From: Spirodela intermedia
Taxonomy: Eukaryota; Streptophyta; Magnoliopsida; Alismatales; Araceae
Reading direction: 5' to 3'
Assembly (NCBI GenBank): GCA_902729315.2
Contig: LR746280.1
Location: 3,158,501-3,222,500, forward strand
DNA: 64,000 nucleotides
Positions 11,991-22,861 of the stretch are shown here, in pieces. A program made the translations under genes and the position numbers. Below the pieces are notes generated by a model. It did no database searches. It had not been told where the DNA came from and worked only from the letters and a program-made list of their open reading frames with translations. Within the stretch, counting starts at the first letter, position 1. The number at the start of each line of letters is the position of its first letter.

Positions 11991-12159
11991 GTTAAAGCTA
12001 AATTTATGTGCTTTAATTAATTTTATTATTTGACTTTATTTTGTTAACTTGTAGAATAAATATAGAATATATTGTTATTTTAAAAGTCTGCAATAAAATA
12101 CTTAGTATAAGTTTTGATTATTAAAATAAAAAGGATAAAAAATAAAAAAATCTTCTACC

Positions 12160-12622
12160 CACTAGCATGCCAACAATCAGTAGCTGACCCAAAGGGGGGA
12201 CATCAATTGAGCAGGTAGACTCAGATTAGCGGAGCCATGATCTAGGCTTGAGTGGTGAAGGCCTCAGTCCATGCACATGTGCATCACTCCCTTTTCATGT
12301 CCTAGTGGCCAACTAGTCATGGGGCAAGGAGTGCCCATACACATGTGCACGCGCGAGGGTGGACCACCTTTTAGCCTTCTCCCAAGATGGTCTTGGGTAT
12401 TAACGTTTGCACCCTTATTTCCTTTTTTCGTGAATTTTAAATATATTTCCTTTTTATTTCCTAGTATAAAATTCATAGAAAATCATATTCATTGAGAAAA
12501 ATTCTGAATAATTACCAGATATTATATTACATCCCTATGATCGACTTAGAAAATTACTACTATTTTTGAAATTTTTATTGAATTATAATTGATATATTTA
12601 TTTAGAAATACTTCTAAATATC
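12160..12622 (-). mobile_element. LTR1 fragment in inverted orientation (B-prime)
   Basis: Read on the minus strand, 12398-12622 matches the first part of LTR1. The stretch 12270-12350 matches its distal part (CACATGTGCATCACTCCC and a GGGGCAAGGAGTG block), so the middle of the element has been deleted. It abuts LTR1 copy B head to head and forms a large palindrome with it. Confidence 0.7.
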
Positions 12623-14245
12623 TGACTCAGTTGTTGTATATTAAATCATGCAAACTTAAAATTTATAAAACTAGAAAATATGAATTTTTGGATATTTAGA
12701 GGTATTTCTAAATAAATATATCAATTATAATTTAATAAAACTTCCAAAAATAGCAGTAATTTTTCAAGTCAATCACAGGGATGTAATATAATATTTGGTA
12801 ATTATTTAGAATTTTTCTCAATGAATACAATTTTCTATGAATTTTATACTAGGAAATAAAAAGAAAATATATTTAAAATTCACAAAAAAGGAAATAAGGG
12901 TGTGAACATTAGGATGACATCAGTGCTCGACGAATGCAAATCGGACAAAAATAGAGTTCTACTTGGCGATTCTTACATAAGTGATTACAGATGATTTAAT
13001 TAATCAAATTAAGATCTGTAAAAGCTAGAAGAATCGTAATTGAACAAAGTATATTTTGGTAAATTAAAAACACAAAAATTATCACTAAATGAAGCGTAAA
13101 GTAAACTAAAAGTAGGAAAATAGAGTTCTAGTGTCACGATAGTGATGTGTCAGCGATGCATCAGAATCTTAAGTGTTTGGGAAGATTGTCGTGCAGTGTC
13201 CACGGCCTCGAAGGCTCTTCTTGGACAAAGATGATGTGGGCAATCTCTAGATCTCCTTGCGAAGTCTAGAGATTAATGAAATGAGTTATCGAATCGTCTC
13301 TAGCAGTTGTCACTCGGTAGAGCAGAAAAATGGTGACTTTGCGGCTCTCCAGCGGCTGTCACTTGATAGAGAGGAGCTAGATGAAGGTGGAGTGCATGTT
13401 AGGGAGCTTCATCCTCAAGTCTGCACAATAAGAGGAGGCTTTTTATCGCATCTGGTATACTCTCAGGAGGTGGCGATTCGTCTCTCGACAGATCATCCTC
13501 TTCCTGACGACGGCTTATTCATCGATCAATCGGAGATGATTTACTCGATGGATTCACAATCCTTTTATCATGAATCGTTTAATAGTTTTAGTAGCAATAC
13601 TGCACGAATCAAATTGATGAGATTTTTGCCGATGATCCAATGATTCTCATTGCTTAATCCTTCACTAGTGATCTGCAAGAAAGTCACGATAATCAAATAA
13701 AAATATATGACTTTTGACTTTGGAAGGGCTCGAACTTATGCTAGTCGCCCACCTCTTCTGATGAAAGTGTGATGCGGGTTTAGTCCCACATCAGTTGTGC
13801 ATCAATTTTTCAAGCGAATATATAGTAATGTTAGCTTTCTAAGCAAAGTCCCTTCTCTTGCGTGTACGACCACTCCTTGTCTCACAGTCAGCTGGCCATC
13901 GGTGACGTGGAAGGGGAGTGGCGCACATGTGCCCCTATCGGTTCAAGCCACTTGATCCCCTACTCGTGGCTACTCTCCGACTGCACTTCCGACTCACTTG
14001 CAGGCCCGGTTGGCCAAGGGGTCTCCTCATTTTGCAATATTTTTATTTTTATTTCTTGTTCTTCATTTATCTCAAAAGTAAGACTGTAAAAATTATATAA
14101 AATCACATAATTACCCAAAAATTCACATTAATCAACTAAAAACTACTTTTCACATTTTAACACAAATATAAGTCTATTTATCATGAGTTAAGGCTAAAAC
14201 TATATTATTTACTAATTATTAACTCATGATAATAAAGACTTATCA
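12623..14245 (+). mobile_element. LTR1 copy B
   Basis: About 1,623 bp, starting TGACTCAGTTGTTG, slightly short of the consensus TGATGTGACTTAGT end, and ending AAAGACTTATCA. It matches copies A, C, D and E over its length. It is the least AT-decayed copy and contains the longest version of a conserved small ORF (13257-13643). The 3-prime flank GGTAT has no matching 5-prime flank because the left end is fused to the inverted fragment B-prime. Confidence 0.8.
13257..13643 (+). pseudogene. Small ORF conserved between LTR1 copies
   Basis: A 128-codon ORF lies inside LTR1 copy B. Its second half (phrases ELHPQV, SHLV, DSQSFY, ESFN) is clearly homologous to an 83-codon ORF at 18653-18904 (minus) in copy D, while copy A has stops and frame changes in the same place. 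I do not recognise a protein family. Coding sequence inside an LTR is unusual, so this may be a chance frame preserved by recent common ancestry. No signal peptide, membrane segment or catalytic motif is visible. Confidence 0.3.
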
Positions 14246-15434
14246 GGTATTATTTTATTTCAAGAGAAAGGATCTCTATTAAGAGAGCTTAGCTTTAGTT
14301 TATATTCAGCACATGAGTCCAAAATATTTCTGATGTGAGACTAAACAGTTTTGTCTATTTCAATGTAGCCATTTAGAGTGTGGTATGATCCAGCAGTACG
14401 CTATGAGCCACATCATCAAATTAGCCAGATCGTATGATTGGCAAACCACCACAATACTAGATGCGTAAAATGATCCATTGATGGTTCGTGAATCTGATGC
14501 CGCTTAGCACATCTAGCCTTAAAGGATGATTTGATGGCTAAGGATGCGTCATGGTACTGGAGACTAAAGTTGCCAGTCAGCAATAGTTCTTGATGAGTTG
14601 ATCCTACATCACTCAGCGCCCCACATGACCAATCATATCTCATTTAGCAGCTCGTGAATTGCCATGATATTGGGAACTTGAGTTCTCACATGTATCATCA
14701 TTAGGGATATAAAGAAAATATTCAATTATTGTCTAGTAAACTAGACATTATTGCTTATCTTTAAAATCCCGATAGTAGTTGGGAATACGGCAATTTGTTC
14801 ATCCCTCATTTTGTGCGATTAACATTTTCGACAATCGACAAGCTCACTCCTTCCTCTCTTGATTGTACTCAAGGCTTCTGACAAGTGGTCAGCTCTTTCC
14901 ATCTTTTTCAAGATGACAGTGGTAGTGTGATTGACCCCTTTTTTGGTAAATCTCTTTGGCAAGTGATGTAGCACTTCCAAATGATACTTCTGTGACTTCT
15001 AGCATGGTGTGACACATTTGGACAAAATCAAGCTATCACACCAGTGTCGATAATTGGCTAGGAGGCAGACTAAACTTGAGCAACAATTTATTTCTTGCTT
15101 TTAATATTTACATACCTACTTTTGCCATTTATTTATATTTTACGACAAGGTTTTTCTATTTCATATATGTTTCAAATAAAATGAGAACTAATTCAAAACT
15201 TGATGAATGATTTTTGTTTCTCTTCTAAATCCTCTAAAGCTCGTTTGAGATTAAGCTTAGATCCTTTTTAACTTATTTTCTATTGATTTTCATAGTCAAA
15301 TCTCAAAATATTCATGTTCTCAGTGTTTCATAAATAACAAGTATTTTTTAGTTTTGAATGCAAAATCACTGAGATTAAAGACTAATTAATGAGCATTTAA
15401 TACTTTAAACAAGTTGGAGACATTCATAACTAAC
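14246..15434. other. Probable retroelement-derived DNA, unnamed
   Basis: This stretch is somewhat less AT-rich than its surroundings, but no ORF exceeds 75 codons and no domain can be recognised. It lies between LTR1 copy B and a CT-rich repeat shared with LTR1 copy A, so a transposon origin is likely. Confidence 0.35.
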
Positions 15435-15770
15435 CTCATGACATGTGTGTGAATTTTCAAGTACACATTCATCCAAGAAAATGAGTTGACCATATTTTTC
15501 TCTTTTTTTATTTTTGTCTTATTTCTCTCACTCCCTCTCTTGTGAGACCTCTCTTCTCTTTTTGTCTTTCGTGAAATCTTTCTCTTTCTTTCCCTCTCTC
15601 CCTCTCAATTGATCACCTTCTTTTTCTCTCTCTCAATCGATCTCCCTCTCTCTCCTTCTCTCTCTCTTGTGAGACTTTTCTCTCTCTCTATCTCACATGA
15701 GATTTCTCTCCTCTTCTCTCTTTCTCTCCCTTTCACAAGAGATCTCATCCCTTCTCTCTCTTGTGAGATA
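15435..15770. repeat. CT-rich repeat shared with 7917-8265
   Basis: Starting at GTGTGTGAATTTTCAAGTACAC and continuing through GTTGACCATATTTTTC, this matches the insert of LTR1 copy A. It passes into CT-rich DNA with scattered TCTCTTGTGAGA motifs. Both copies end in irregular CT tracts. No coding content. Confidence 0.65.
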
Positions 15771-16267
15771 ATTCCTAACCTATGATAATCCACATTGAAA
15801 AGTGTAATAACTATATGGATGATCATCGATGATAAAGCCAGAAGGTGTGAAGGAGGCATCTATTTGTGGTTTTCATGGATGATTGCTTAAATTAAGGTAT
15901 TGGATCAACAACTCATTAAATTTATAAAAACTAACAAGAGGGGGGAAGCGGGCAGAGGGTTTTATATCTACGTAAAATAGTAGCAACAAGTTGACCATCT
16001 CAAAATTAGTTTGCTTAAAGAGGGAGAATGTCATCTCTCTCTCTTTTGCTACTATTCTTTCTTCTACTGAGAGTGTTCTTTTAAGCAGTCAACTAGCTTT
16101 TGGATTGTATTTTTGTCAAGTCACACTATTTTGATTAGTTTGACATGAATCCAGTTGCTTATAGTGATTTTGATTTCATTGAAAATAAAATTCATAAGAA
16201 AAGTATCAATGCATCATAGATAATTTTAAAGGGATTCCTAATTTCATGAATACTAAATAAATAAATA

Positions 16268-16480
16268 ACTATTGCCTTGTCAATTGATGAAGTTGAATAC
16301 CTAGCTGCCAAACTATGTTGTACACAACTTTAGTGGGTTAAATCTTGACATCAAGACTATCTAGTTGAGTTAAATTATTTTTCATGATGTAGGACAACAT
16401 GAGTGCCATTGAGTAAACCAAGAATATTATCATTCATTCTAAACTAAATATATAGAAATCAAACATCATTTCATTTGTAT
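16268..16480 (+). pseudogene. Decayed Ty1-copia RNase H fragment
   Basis: The translation from 16268 reads TIALSIDEVEYLAAKLCC. This corresponds to the conserved TVALSSAEAEYxA block that opens the RNase H end of Ty1-copia polyproteins. Further on, from 16393, the frame gives DNMSAIE, a stop, then TKNIIIHSK and later KSNIISF, matching the family's DNxSAIxLxKNPxxHxRxKHIxIxxHFxR segment. Stops and at least one frame change make it non-functional. It is the 3-prime end of a copia pol gene with no LTR assigned nearby. Confidence 0.8.
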
Positions 16481-16606
16481 TGATCTGTATTATTGACTGA
16501 TTGTTGAGTTAATCTTGAATTAGATGTTATCTCATGAACTAAAAACTTACAAAACTAGAAAATTAAATATATTGACTCATAGAAAGGTAGAAATGAGAGA
16601 ACATAC

Positions 16607-17512
16607 TGATGTGACTTAGTCATTGTATAGTAAATCATGTAAATTTAAAATTTATAAAACTAGAAAATACTAATTTTTGGGTATTTAGAAGTATTTCTGA
16701 ACAAATATATTAATTATAATTCAATAAAAGCTCCAAAATAGTGAGAATTTTCCAGGTTAATCACAAGGATGTAATACAATATTGGTTAATTTTTTAGAAT
16801 TTTTTTCAAAGAATATGATATTTTATAAATTTTTGATTAAGAAATAAAAATAAAATTTATTTAAAATTTGCAAAAAAGGGAAATAAGGTGCAGGCATCAA
16901 GATGTTGTCAGCACCCAATGGACATGAATCTGATTAAAAATAGAATTTCACCTAATATCATTACATAAATGATTACGAATGATTTAATTGAGCAAATTAA
17001 GATTTATAAAAGCTAGAAGAATCATAATTGAATGAAGAATACTTTGGTAAATTTAAATCACATAAATTATTACTAAATAAATTAAAAAATTAGTTAAAAG
17101 TAAGAAAATAGAGTTTTAATGTCATAGTGGTGATGCGCCAATGATGTACCAAATTCTTGAGTATTTGAGAAGATTGTCATGTAGTGTCCATAACCTTGAA
17201 GGCTCTTCTTAGACAATGACGATGTGAGTAATTTTTAGATCTTCTTGCAAAGTCTAGAGATCAAAAAAATGAGTCATCGAATTGTCTCTGACAATTGTCA
17301 CGTGATGGACTAGAAAAACGACAACTTTGCAGCTCTCCAGCAATTATCACTTGACAAAAAGGAGTTGGATGGAGGTGAGGCATGTGTCAAAGAGCTTCAT
17401 CCTCAAGTCCACACAGCAAGTGGAGCCTCTTTATTGCATTTGGTATGCTCTCAGGAGGTGGTGACTCTTCTTGACAACGGTTTGTTCGTCAATCAATCAG
17501 AGATGCTTTAGA
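16607..17512 (+). mobile_element. LTR1 copy C, 3-prime truncated
   Basis: The 5-prime end TGATGTGACTTAGTCATTG is the best preserved start of the family. Homology to copies B and D runs for about 905 bp and breaks off within the conserved small-ORF region near 17512. The remaining 0.7 kb and the ATCA end are missing, so no target-site duplication can be shown. Confidence 0.75.
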
Positions 17513-17889
17513 TCAATTACTCATATTATTAGATCAAATTAAAGAACAAAAATTTGTGCCTTAAAAATTTCAATAGCTCTCATTCTCTATGAATGGTGCT
17601 TTAGCTCATTACCACTCTAACCAATACTGACATATAAATCTTATCTCACTAGTTTAATACTTCAAAGAATTTCTTCCTACATAATAAGCATACCTACCAA
17701 GTTCTAGCCAACATTTTATTGAAACTTTAAAAACCATTATATATAAGGCAGCTACCTCATGACTTATCAGGCTCATAGGATATACTTCTTTTTATTTGTA
17801 TGATATGTTCACAGGGGGATGAACCTAAGACTTGAAAACTGTTCTATGATATCACTTAATATAGTGGAAGTTGCATAAGAATGGAATTG
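17513..17889. other. Short spacer between LTR1 copies, nothing seen
   Basis: AT-rich DNA without ORFs or recognisable motifs, lying between truncated LTR1 copy C and intact copy D. Confidence 0.4.
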
Positions 17890-17894
17890 GGCCT

Positions 17895-19629
17895 TGATAA
17901 GTCTTCATTATTATGAGTTAATAATTAATTAATAATATAGTTTTAGTCTTAACTCATGATAAATAGACCTATATTTATGTTAAATAATAAAAAGTGATTT
18001 TTAGTTAGTTAATATAATATTTTGGCTAATTATGTGATTTTATATAAATTTATATAATTATTATAATATTTTTTGAGATAAATAAAGAAGAATAAAATAA
18101 AATAAAATAAATAGAAAAAGGAGAAACTTGTCAGCTAGCTAAGCTTGCAAGTGAGTTAGAAGCATAGTTGGGGAAAGCTACAAGCAAAGAATCAAGCAAC
18201 TATAGATAGATTAGTAGAAGACATGTGCATCACTCCCTTTTCACATCACTAGTGACAACTAGGTGTGAGACAAGGAGTGGTCATCTACACATGACAAAGG
18301 GACATATTGGTTACCAAATCTCGTATTACTATATATCAGCTTCAAAAATTGACATATAACTAATTTGAGACTAAATCGGTGGTCACAGCCTCCTGAAAGA
18401 TTTTAACTATTTTAATATCTGAAATATCTCTTATTTATCAAAATGAGACATTCTTATGACATCACTTTATAAGGTTATTTACATACTTATTTCACTTTCT
18501 CATACAAGTGGGTAACTAACAAGAGTTTGAATCTTATCAGAACTAAAAATTATATTTTTATCTGATTAAATCATAATTTTTCTGCAAATTTCTAATGAAC
18601 GATTAAGTTGTTAGAATTACTCAATCATAGACAAAAATTTCATCAACGTGATTCATAGAGCATCATTATTAAAATTATTAAATGATTCTAGATAAAAAGA
18701 TTGTGAATCTATTGAGTAAATTATTTTTAATTGATCGACAAATAAGTTGTCATTAGAAAGAAGATGATTCGTTGAGAGATGAGTCTCCACCTCTTGAAAA
18801 CACACTAGATGTGATGAAGAAGATCTTCTTGCTGTGTAGACTTGAGGATGAAGCTCTTTAAGATGTGTCTTATTTTTATCTAACCCATCTCTATCAAGTG
18901 ACATTTATTGAAGAGTCACAAAGTCGTTGTCTTTTTGTTCCATCAGGTGACAACCACCAGAGACAACTTAGTGACTCATTCCTTTAATTTCTAAATTTTG
19001 CAAGAAGATCTAAAAATTACTCATGTCGTTTGTGTCCAAAAAGAAACTTCGAGACCATATACATTGTATGATAATTGTCTCAAACATATAGAATTTCGAC
19101 AATCATTGTCGAGAAGTTAGAACTCTACCTTTCTTACTTTAAACTTACTTTACTTAATTTAGTGATACCTTGTGTGATTTCAAGTTTAAAAACTCTTTTT
19201 CATTAAATTATGATTCTTTTAGCTTTTATAGAACTTAATTTGACCCATTAAATCATTTTTAACTATTTACGTAGGAATCATCAAGAAAAACTTTATTTTC
19301 ACCTGATTCGTGTTCATTAGATGTTGACATTATCTTGATGTCTGCACCTTTATTATTCTTTTTTATGATTTTTTGAAATATTTTAAATTCATCATTTAGT
19401 CTAAAACTCATAAAAAATCATATTCTTTAAGAAAAATTTAAAATATTACTTGATATTATCTTACATCCTTATATTGACTTGAAAATTCTTCACTATTTTT
19501 GAAACCTTTTAACAAATTATAATTAATTTATTTGTTCTTAAATATTCCTAAAAAATTTAAAATTATTAATTTTAAGTTTTAAAAAATTTAAATTTACGTG
19601 ATTTATTATACAATGACTAAGTCACATCA
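17895..19629 (-). mobile_element. LTR1 copy D, solo LTR
   Basis: About 1,735 bp on the minus strand. The plus-strand left edge is TGATAAGTCTTCATT and the right edge GACTAAGTCACATCA, so read on its own strand it runs TGATGTGACTTAGTC to AGACTTATCA. The flanks GGCCT (17890-17894) and TGCCT (19630-19634) agree in four of five bases. It is the reference full-length copy for LTR1. An 83-codon ORF (18653-18904, minus) is homologous to that in copy B. No internal domains or partner LTR are seen. Confidence 0.85.
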
Positions 19630-19634
19630 TGCCT

Positions 19635-20084
19635 TGAATCTATGAGATAAGGAATTTACCAATCTTTGAGTTCAACAAAATCAGAATAACATATTGAATC
19701 CACGAGGGCTACTTAAATCAACAAGAAAATAGAAATCTTCTCAATGGAATGAAAATTATATTATTGATCATCCCCTAAAAATACAATGTTCATGCCATTA
19801 AATAGACCAAAATATATTTTATCTATTCTTAAAAATTATATTATTTTTAAAAATAAAATTTATGGTGAATAAAAAGTAGAAAAGTTACACTATAAAATTT
19901 GATGTGTTAAGTATGATTTTTGCACCTTATTGTTTGAATATTATGCTTAAAATCGTTCTGGGCCTTCAAACATTTGTGGTCCACATTTTTACGTTTTCAG
20001 ACCACCTGGGAGAAATTAGTTTTGGGCCTTCAAACATTTGTAGTCCCCTGACGTTTCATCTCTGTCCCCTAACGTGAAGAATAA

Positions 20085-20125
<41 letters not shown>

Positions 20126-20259
20126 TATCATAAATCCGGATCCTTTCAGCTACATTATCGGACTTGGAAATTCTAACAGCTTTTAATATCCCTGTCTATC
20201 CCCCTACTGGCTAGTCTCTCTCTATGCCCCCCAACCGGAAATAATGTATCACCTTTCTT

Positions 20260-20301
<42 letters not shown>

Positions 20302-20331
20302 CCATCCGTTTAATTAGACGGCCGGATTTGC
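19635..20331. other. Spacer with two CT microsatellites
   Basis: AT-rich DNA gives way near 19940 to mixed-composition DNA leading into the degraded gene region at 20.3-22.7 kb. It contains (CT)n at about 20088-20121 and 20263-20298. Such pyrimidine tracts are common in plant 5-prime flanks, but no promoter can be placed with confidence. Confidence 0.45.
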
Positions 20332-20386
20332 CTAAAAGGTCTTCACGTCCTTACCTGTCCCTTCTTGGTCTCTCTCAATCCGTCCG

Positions 20387-20719
20387 TTGACAGTTTGCAC
20401 TCTCCTCTTTCCAGCTCCTGATCTTACTTGCCATTCTAGATATATTATCTCTCTATCCATCTTTCGGCACCTGGGAATCGCGGGATTGAGTGTCCACAAA
20501 ATAAATAGAACAACGAACAGGAGCGTCGGCGTGGTATCCGTGGTGGAAGAGAACTTAGCCCGCGATGAGCTGGTGATCAAGGTCCACCGGGGTCAGTCAT
20601 GGAAGGCGAGGAAAAAGGTAACGATGGAGGAGGTGGACAGCGATGACGTCAGGGAGAGGATGGAGGCAATCGTCGGAAAGAAACTGAATATCATCAAGGA
20701 AACGAGATGGTGGTATTGA
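20387..20719 (+). pseudogene. Possible fragment with a DUF761-like C-terminal motif
   Basis: A 110-codon plus-strand ORF ends with DSDDVRERMEAIVGKKL, which resembles the DELxKRVExFIAxQR-type motif found in the two minus-strand genes next door. The N-terminal part has no recognisable domain, and the similarity rests on about 20 residues. It lies tail to tail with the minus-strand relative at 20593-20860, so the motif region forms an imperfect inverted repeat. It may be a fragment made by an inverted duplication and not a working gene. Confidence 0.3.
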
Positions 20720-20860
20720 CGGCTTCCAATTACCCACGCGTTGGCGACCGACAACAGCATCGTCGTCTTCTCGCCGACGAGACTCCGTTGCTTCGCGATG
20801 AATGACTCCATCCTCTTCGAGAGCTCATCGCCGTCCTCCGCTAGGTCCTACAGGTTTTCG
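20593..20860 (-). pseudogene. Truncated DUF4408/DUF761-like C-terminal copy
   Basis: Read on the minus strand from about 20854, the frame gives AEDGDELSKRMESFIAKQRS and continues for about 70 codons. The block matches the C-terminal motif of the gene at 21971-22679 (DLRKRVESFIALQRQ). Proteins with DUF4408/DUF761 carry such a motif at the C terminus after N-terminal membrane segments, but no membrane-spanning exon is seen upstream of this copy. It may be a truncated duplicate of its neighbour. A CCTGTAG|G acceptor-like site precedes the frame, so it could instead be the last exon of a gene whose first exon was missed. Confidence 0.4.
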
Positions 20861-20873
20861 AGAAAATGATTGA

Positions 20874-20913
<40 letters not shown>

Positions 20914-21970
20914 GGGTCATGTGAAAGTGGCTCGAGCCCGGCCCAATTTGTCCCTCCAGCGTAAGAGAACTTGAGCTACAGAGTCGAAGCTCTTTGCTTT
21001 CAGTAATCCCTTTGAACGATGAAGAGCGTTATTTCTTGTTTTAGTTGTAATCCTCTCTGAAGTTCATAGAGCTCTACAGACTCTGCAGGAATGAGTAGAT
21101 CTACATCGAACTGTGAGGAATAATCATGAATGGAGAAGGATAGGCTGATAACAACAATTCTTGAATAACAAAAAGATAACTTCTGGCATCATACCCAAGG
21201 ACGAGAAGAACCCATCGATTGCGGGTGTGGGAGAAAAGTCACGTCCACAGGTCGAGTCATTCGTTGGAAAGAGACTTAATAATCCCCCATCTCATCATGT
21301 CTTTTAAATTGTGAGGTGTTCACTGGGTTATTTGTTTGGTGAACTTTCTAAGCCCACAGGCAGTGTACGCACTGTAATAGAAATAATATCTACGACTGGA
21401 ATCAGCATTTCCTGATATGTTTTCGGGGAAGGGAAGGACCACCGCCCCCTACTGAAAATGGCCTCGCCTCCGCCAGTGGGGACAGCCATTGAATCACCGT
21501 CAGGTGACAGTGGGAAAAAGGAATGAAACCCAGAGATGCTGACTACTATCGGCTGATGCAGCCAGGGAAGAGAAGAGGGAAAGGGTTTTCTATCTTGTAT
21601 TTTTCTCAAGTCCCCTGTCGGGTAAACATTCCTTATTCGTCCAATCCGGCCTGATGCACTTCTGGATACCATATGACCTGGGGTTATTCCTCTATTATGG
21701 CCTTTTCTAGAGTACAAAAAAAGATAAATCCGACGCAAAGTTATTAAGCGACACTTAGACTTCTAGATTTTATACCTCTCTCTCTCTTTCTCTCTATCCA
21801 AAGTTACAACATATGGCCTTTGTCTATTCTTCTTCTAAAATTGGCGTCTGTCTATCCGTCTTCTAACATTTGGCCATCAGAAGAATTGTCAAAAATTATT
21901 GTGCTTCCTGGGGAAGCCACTGCGGGGGAGGCGTCCACGGCTACCCTATCTATGCTCAAAGGATACCAGC

Positions 21971-22679
21971 TCAACTGGTGGCTATCGTCCGCCGCCGGCC
22001 ACAGCTGGTCTGAGATGCCAAGGCAGATATGGCAGAAGGCGATTTGACCACCATCGACAGCATCAACTCCTCCCGAAAAATAAGTTGGCGTTGCAAGGCG
22101 ATGAATGACTCCACCCGTTTACGGAGATCATCGCTGCCTTCATCGTCGTCCGCCCCATCATCCTCCATTATCTCTTCCTTCGAAGCGGTTTCCACGTTAG
22201 TCTCCAGCAACCAAACGTATCTCACAAATGGACCTTTCTCCCTTACCAGCTGCTCCAATGGCACCCTACTATTATTGGCTGCGGAGACGGTACACGTGGA
22301 GGGGGTCTCATCCTCGCCGTCGCACGAGGCCCCTTCCTCCGCTTCTCCACTGTTGGGTTGCTGCTCCACGTAGGAGAAGTCGGTGGAGGAAGCACGCCGG
22401 TACGGGTCCCCACCGTCTTTTCTGCGAGCATCAAGGCATTAACGGCGGCGCAGGTACAATGCACAATGCGGTTGAGAGAAGGATGGGACAGACCTGAATT
22501 CCGCAAAAGAGGTGGAGACAGACAAGAATAGCATTGCAAGGAAGTAAGAAGGACAAGGCCCGCCGGTGAAACTCCCTGTGGAGAGTCGGAGTGGAGGAGA
22601 ACCACGAGACAATGGAAACTACGGCTATGGCTGCGACACTGAATAACAAAATGCGGATGGCTCCCCGGAGGGAACACAT
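21971..22679 (-). CDS. Small membrane protein, DUF4408/DUF761-like (structure unresolved)
   Basis: On the minus strand, a frame from the ATG at 22677-22679 gives two hydrophobic segments (about residues 8-26 and 42-60). A second frame, from about 22410 to 21971, is acidic and low-complexity and ends with DLRKRVESFIALQRQLIF. This order (N-terminal membrane helices, variable linker, C-terminal DExxKRVExFIA motif) is that of plant DUF4408/DUF761 proteins of unknown function. The halves are in different frames. A CAG|GTCTGT donor near 22490 and a CTCGCAG acceptor near 22413 exist but do not restore frame as I read them, so a non-obvious splice site, a frameshift or pseudogenisation is possible. 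I infer the family from layout and one motif only. Confidence 0.4.
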
Positions 22680-22861
22680 TTCTGCTCCAATTTCTTCTGC
22701 GGGAACCACTTGTTGGTTCGGCTCCTATGCCTTAGGTCCTTGGAGTATCCTTGGCACTTATATACACTCCTAGAACTATTTGGTCTACTATCGATTGGAG
22801 CCGGTGTGGTGTCACCTGTATGGAATTGGATAATTATTTGATTAAGTGGTGACACTTGCAT

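Noticed and set aside
21328-21738. 136-codon minus-strand ORF
   Set aside because: No recognisable domain, no splice or promoter context and no paralogue in the window. I could not support it as a gene.
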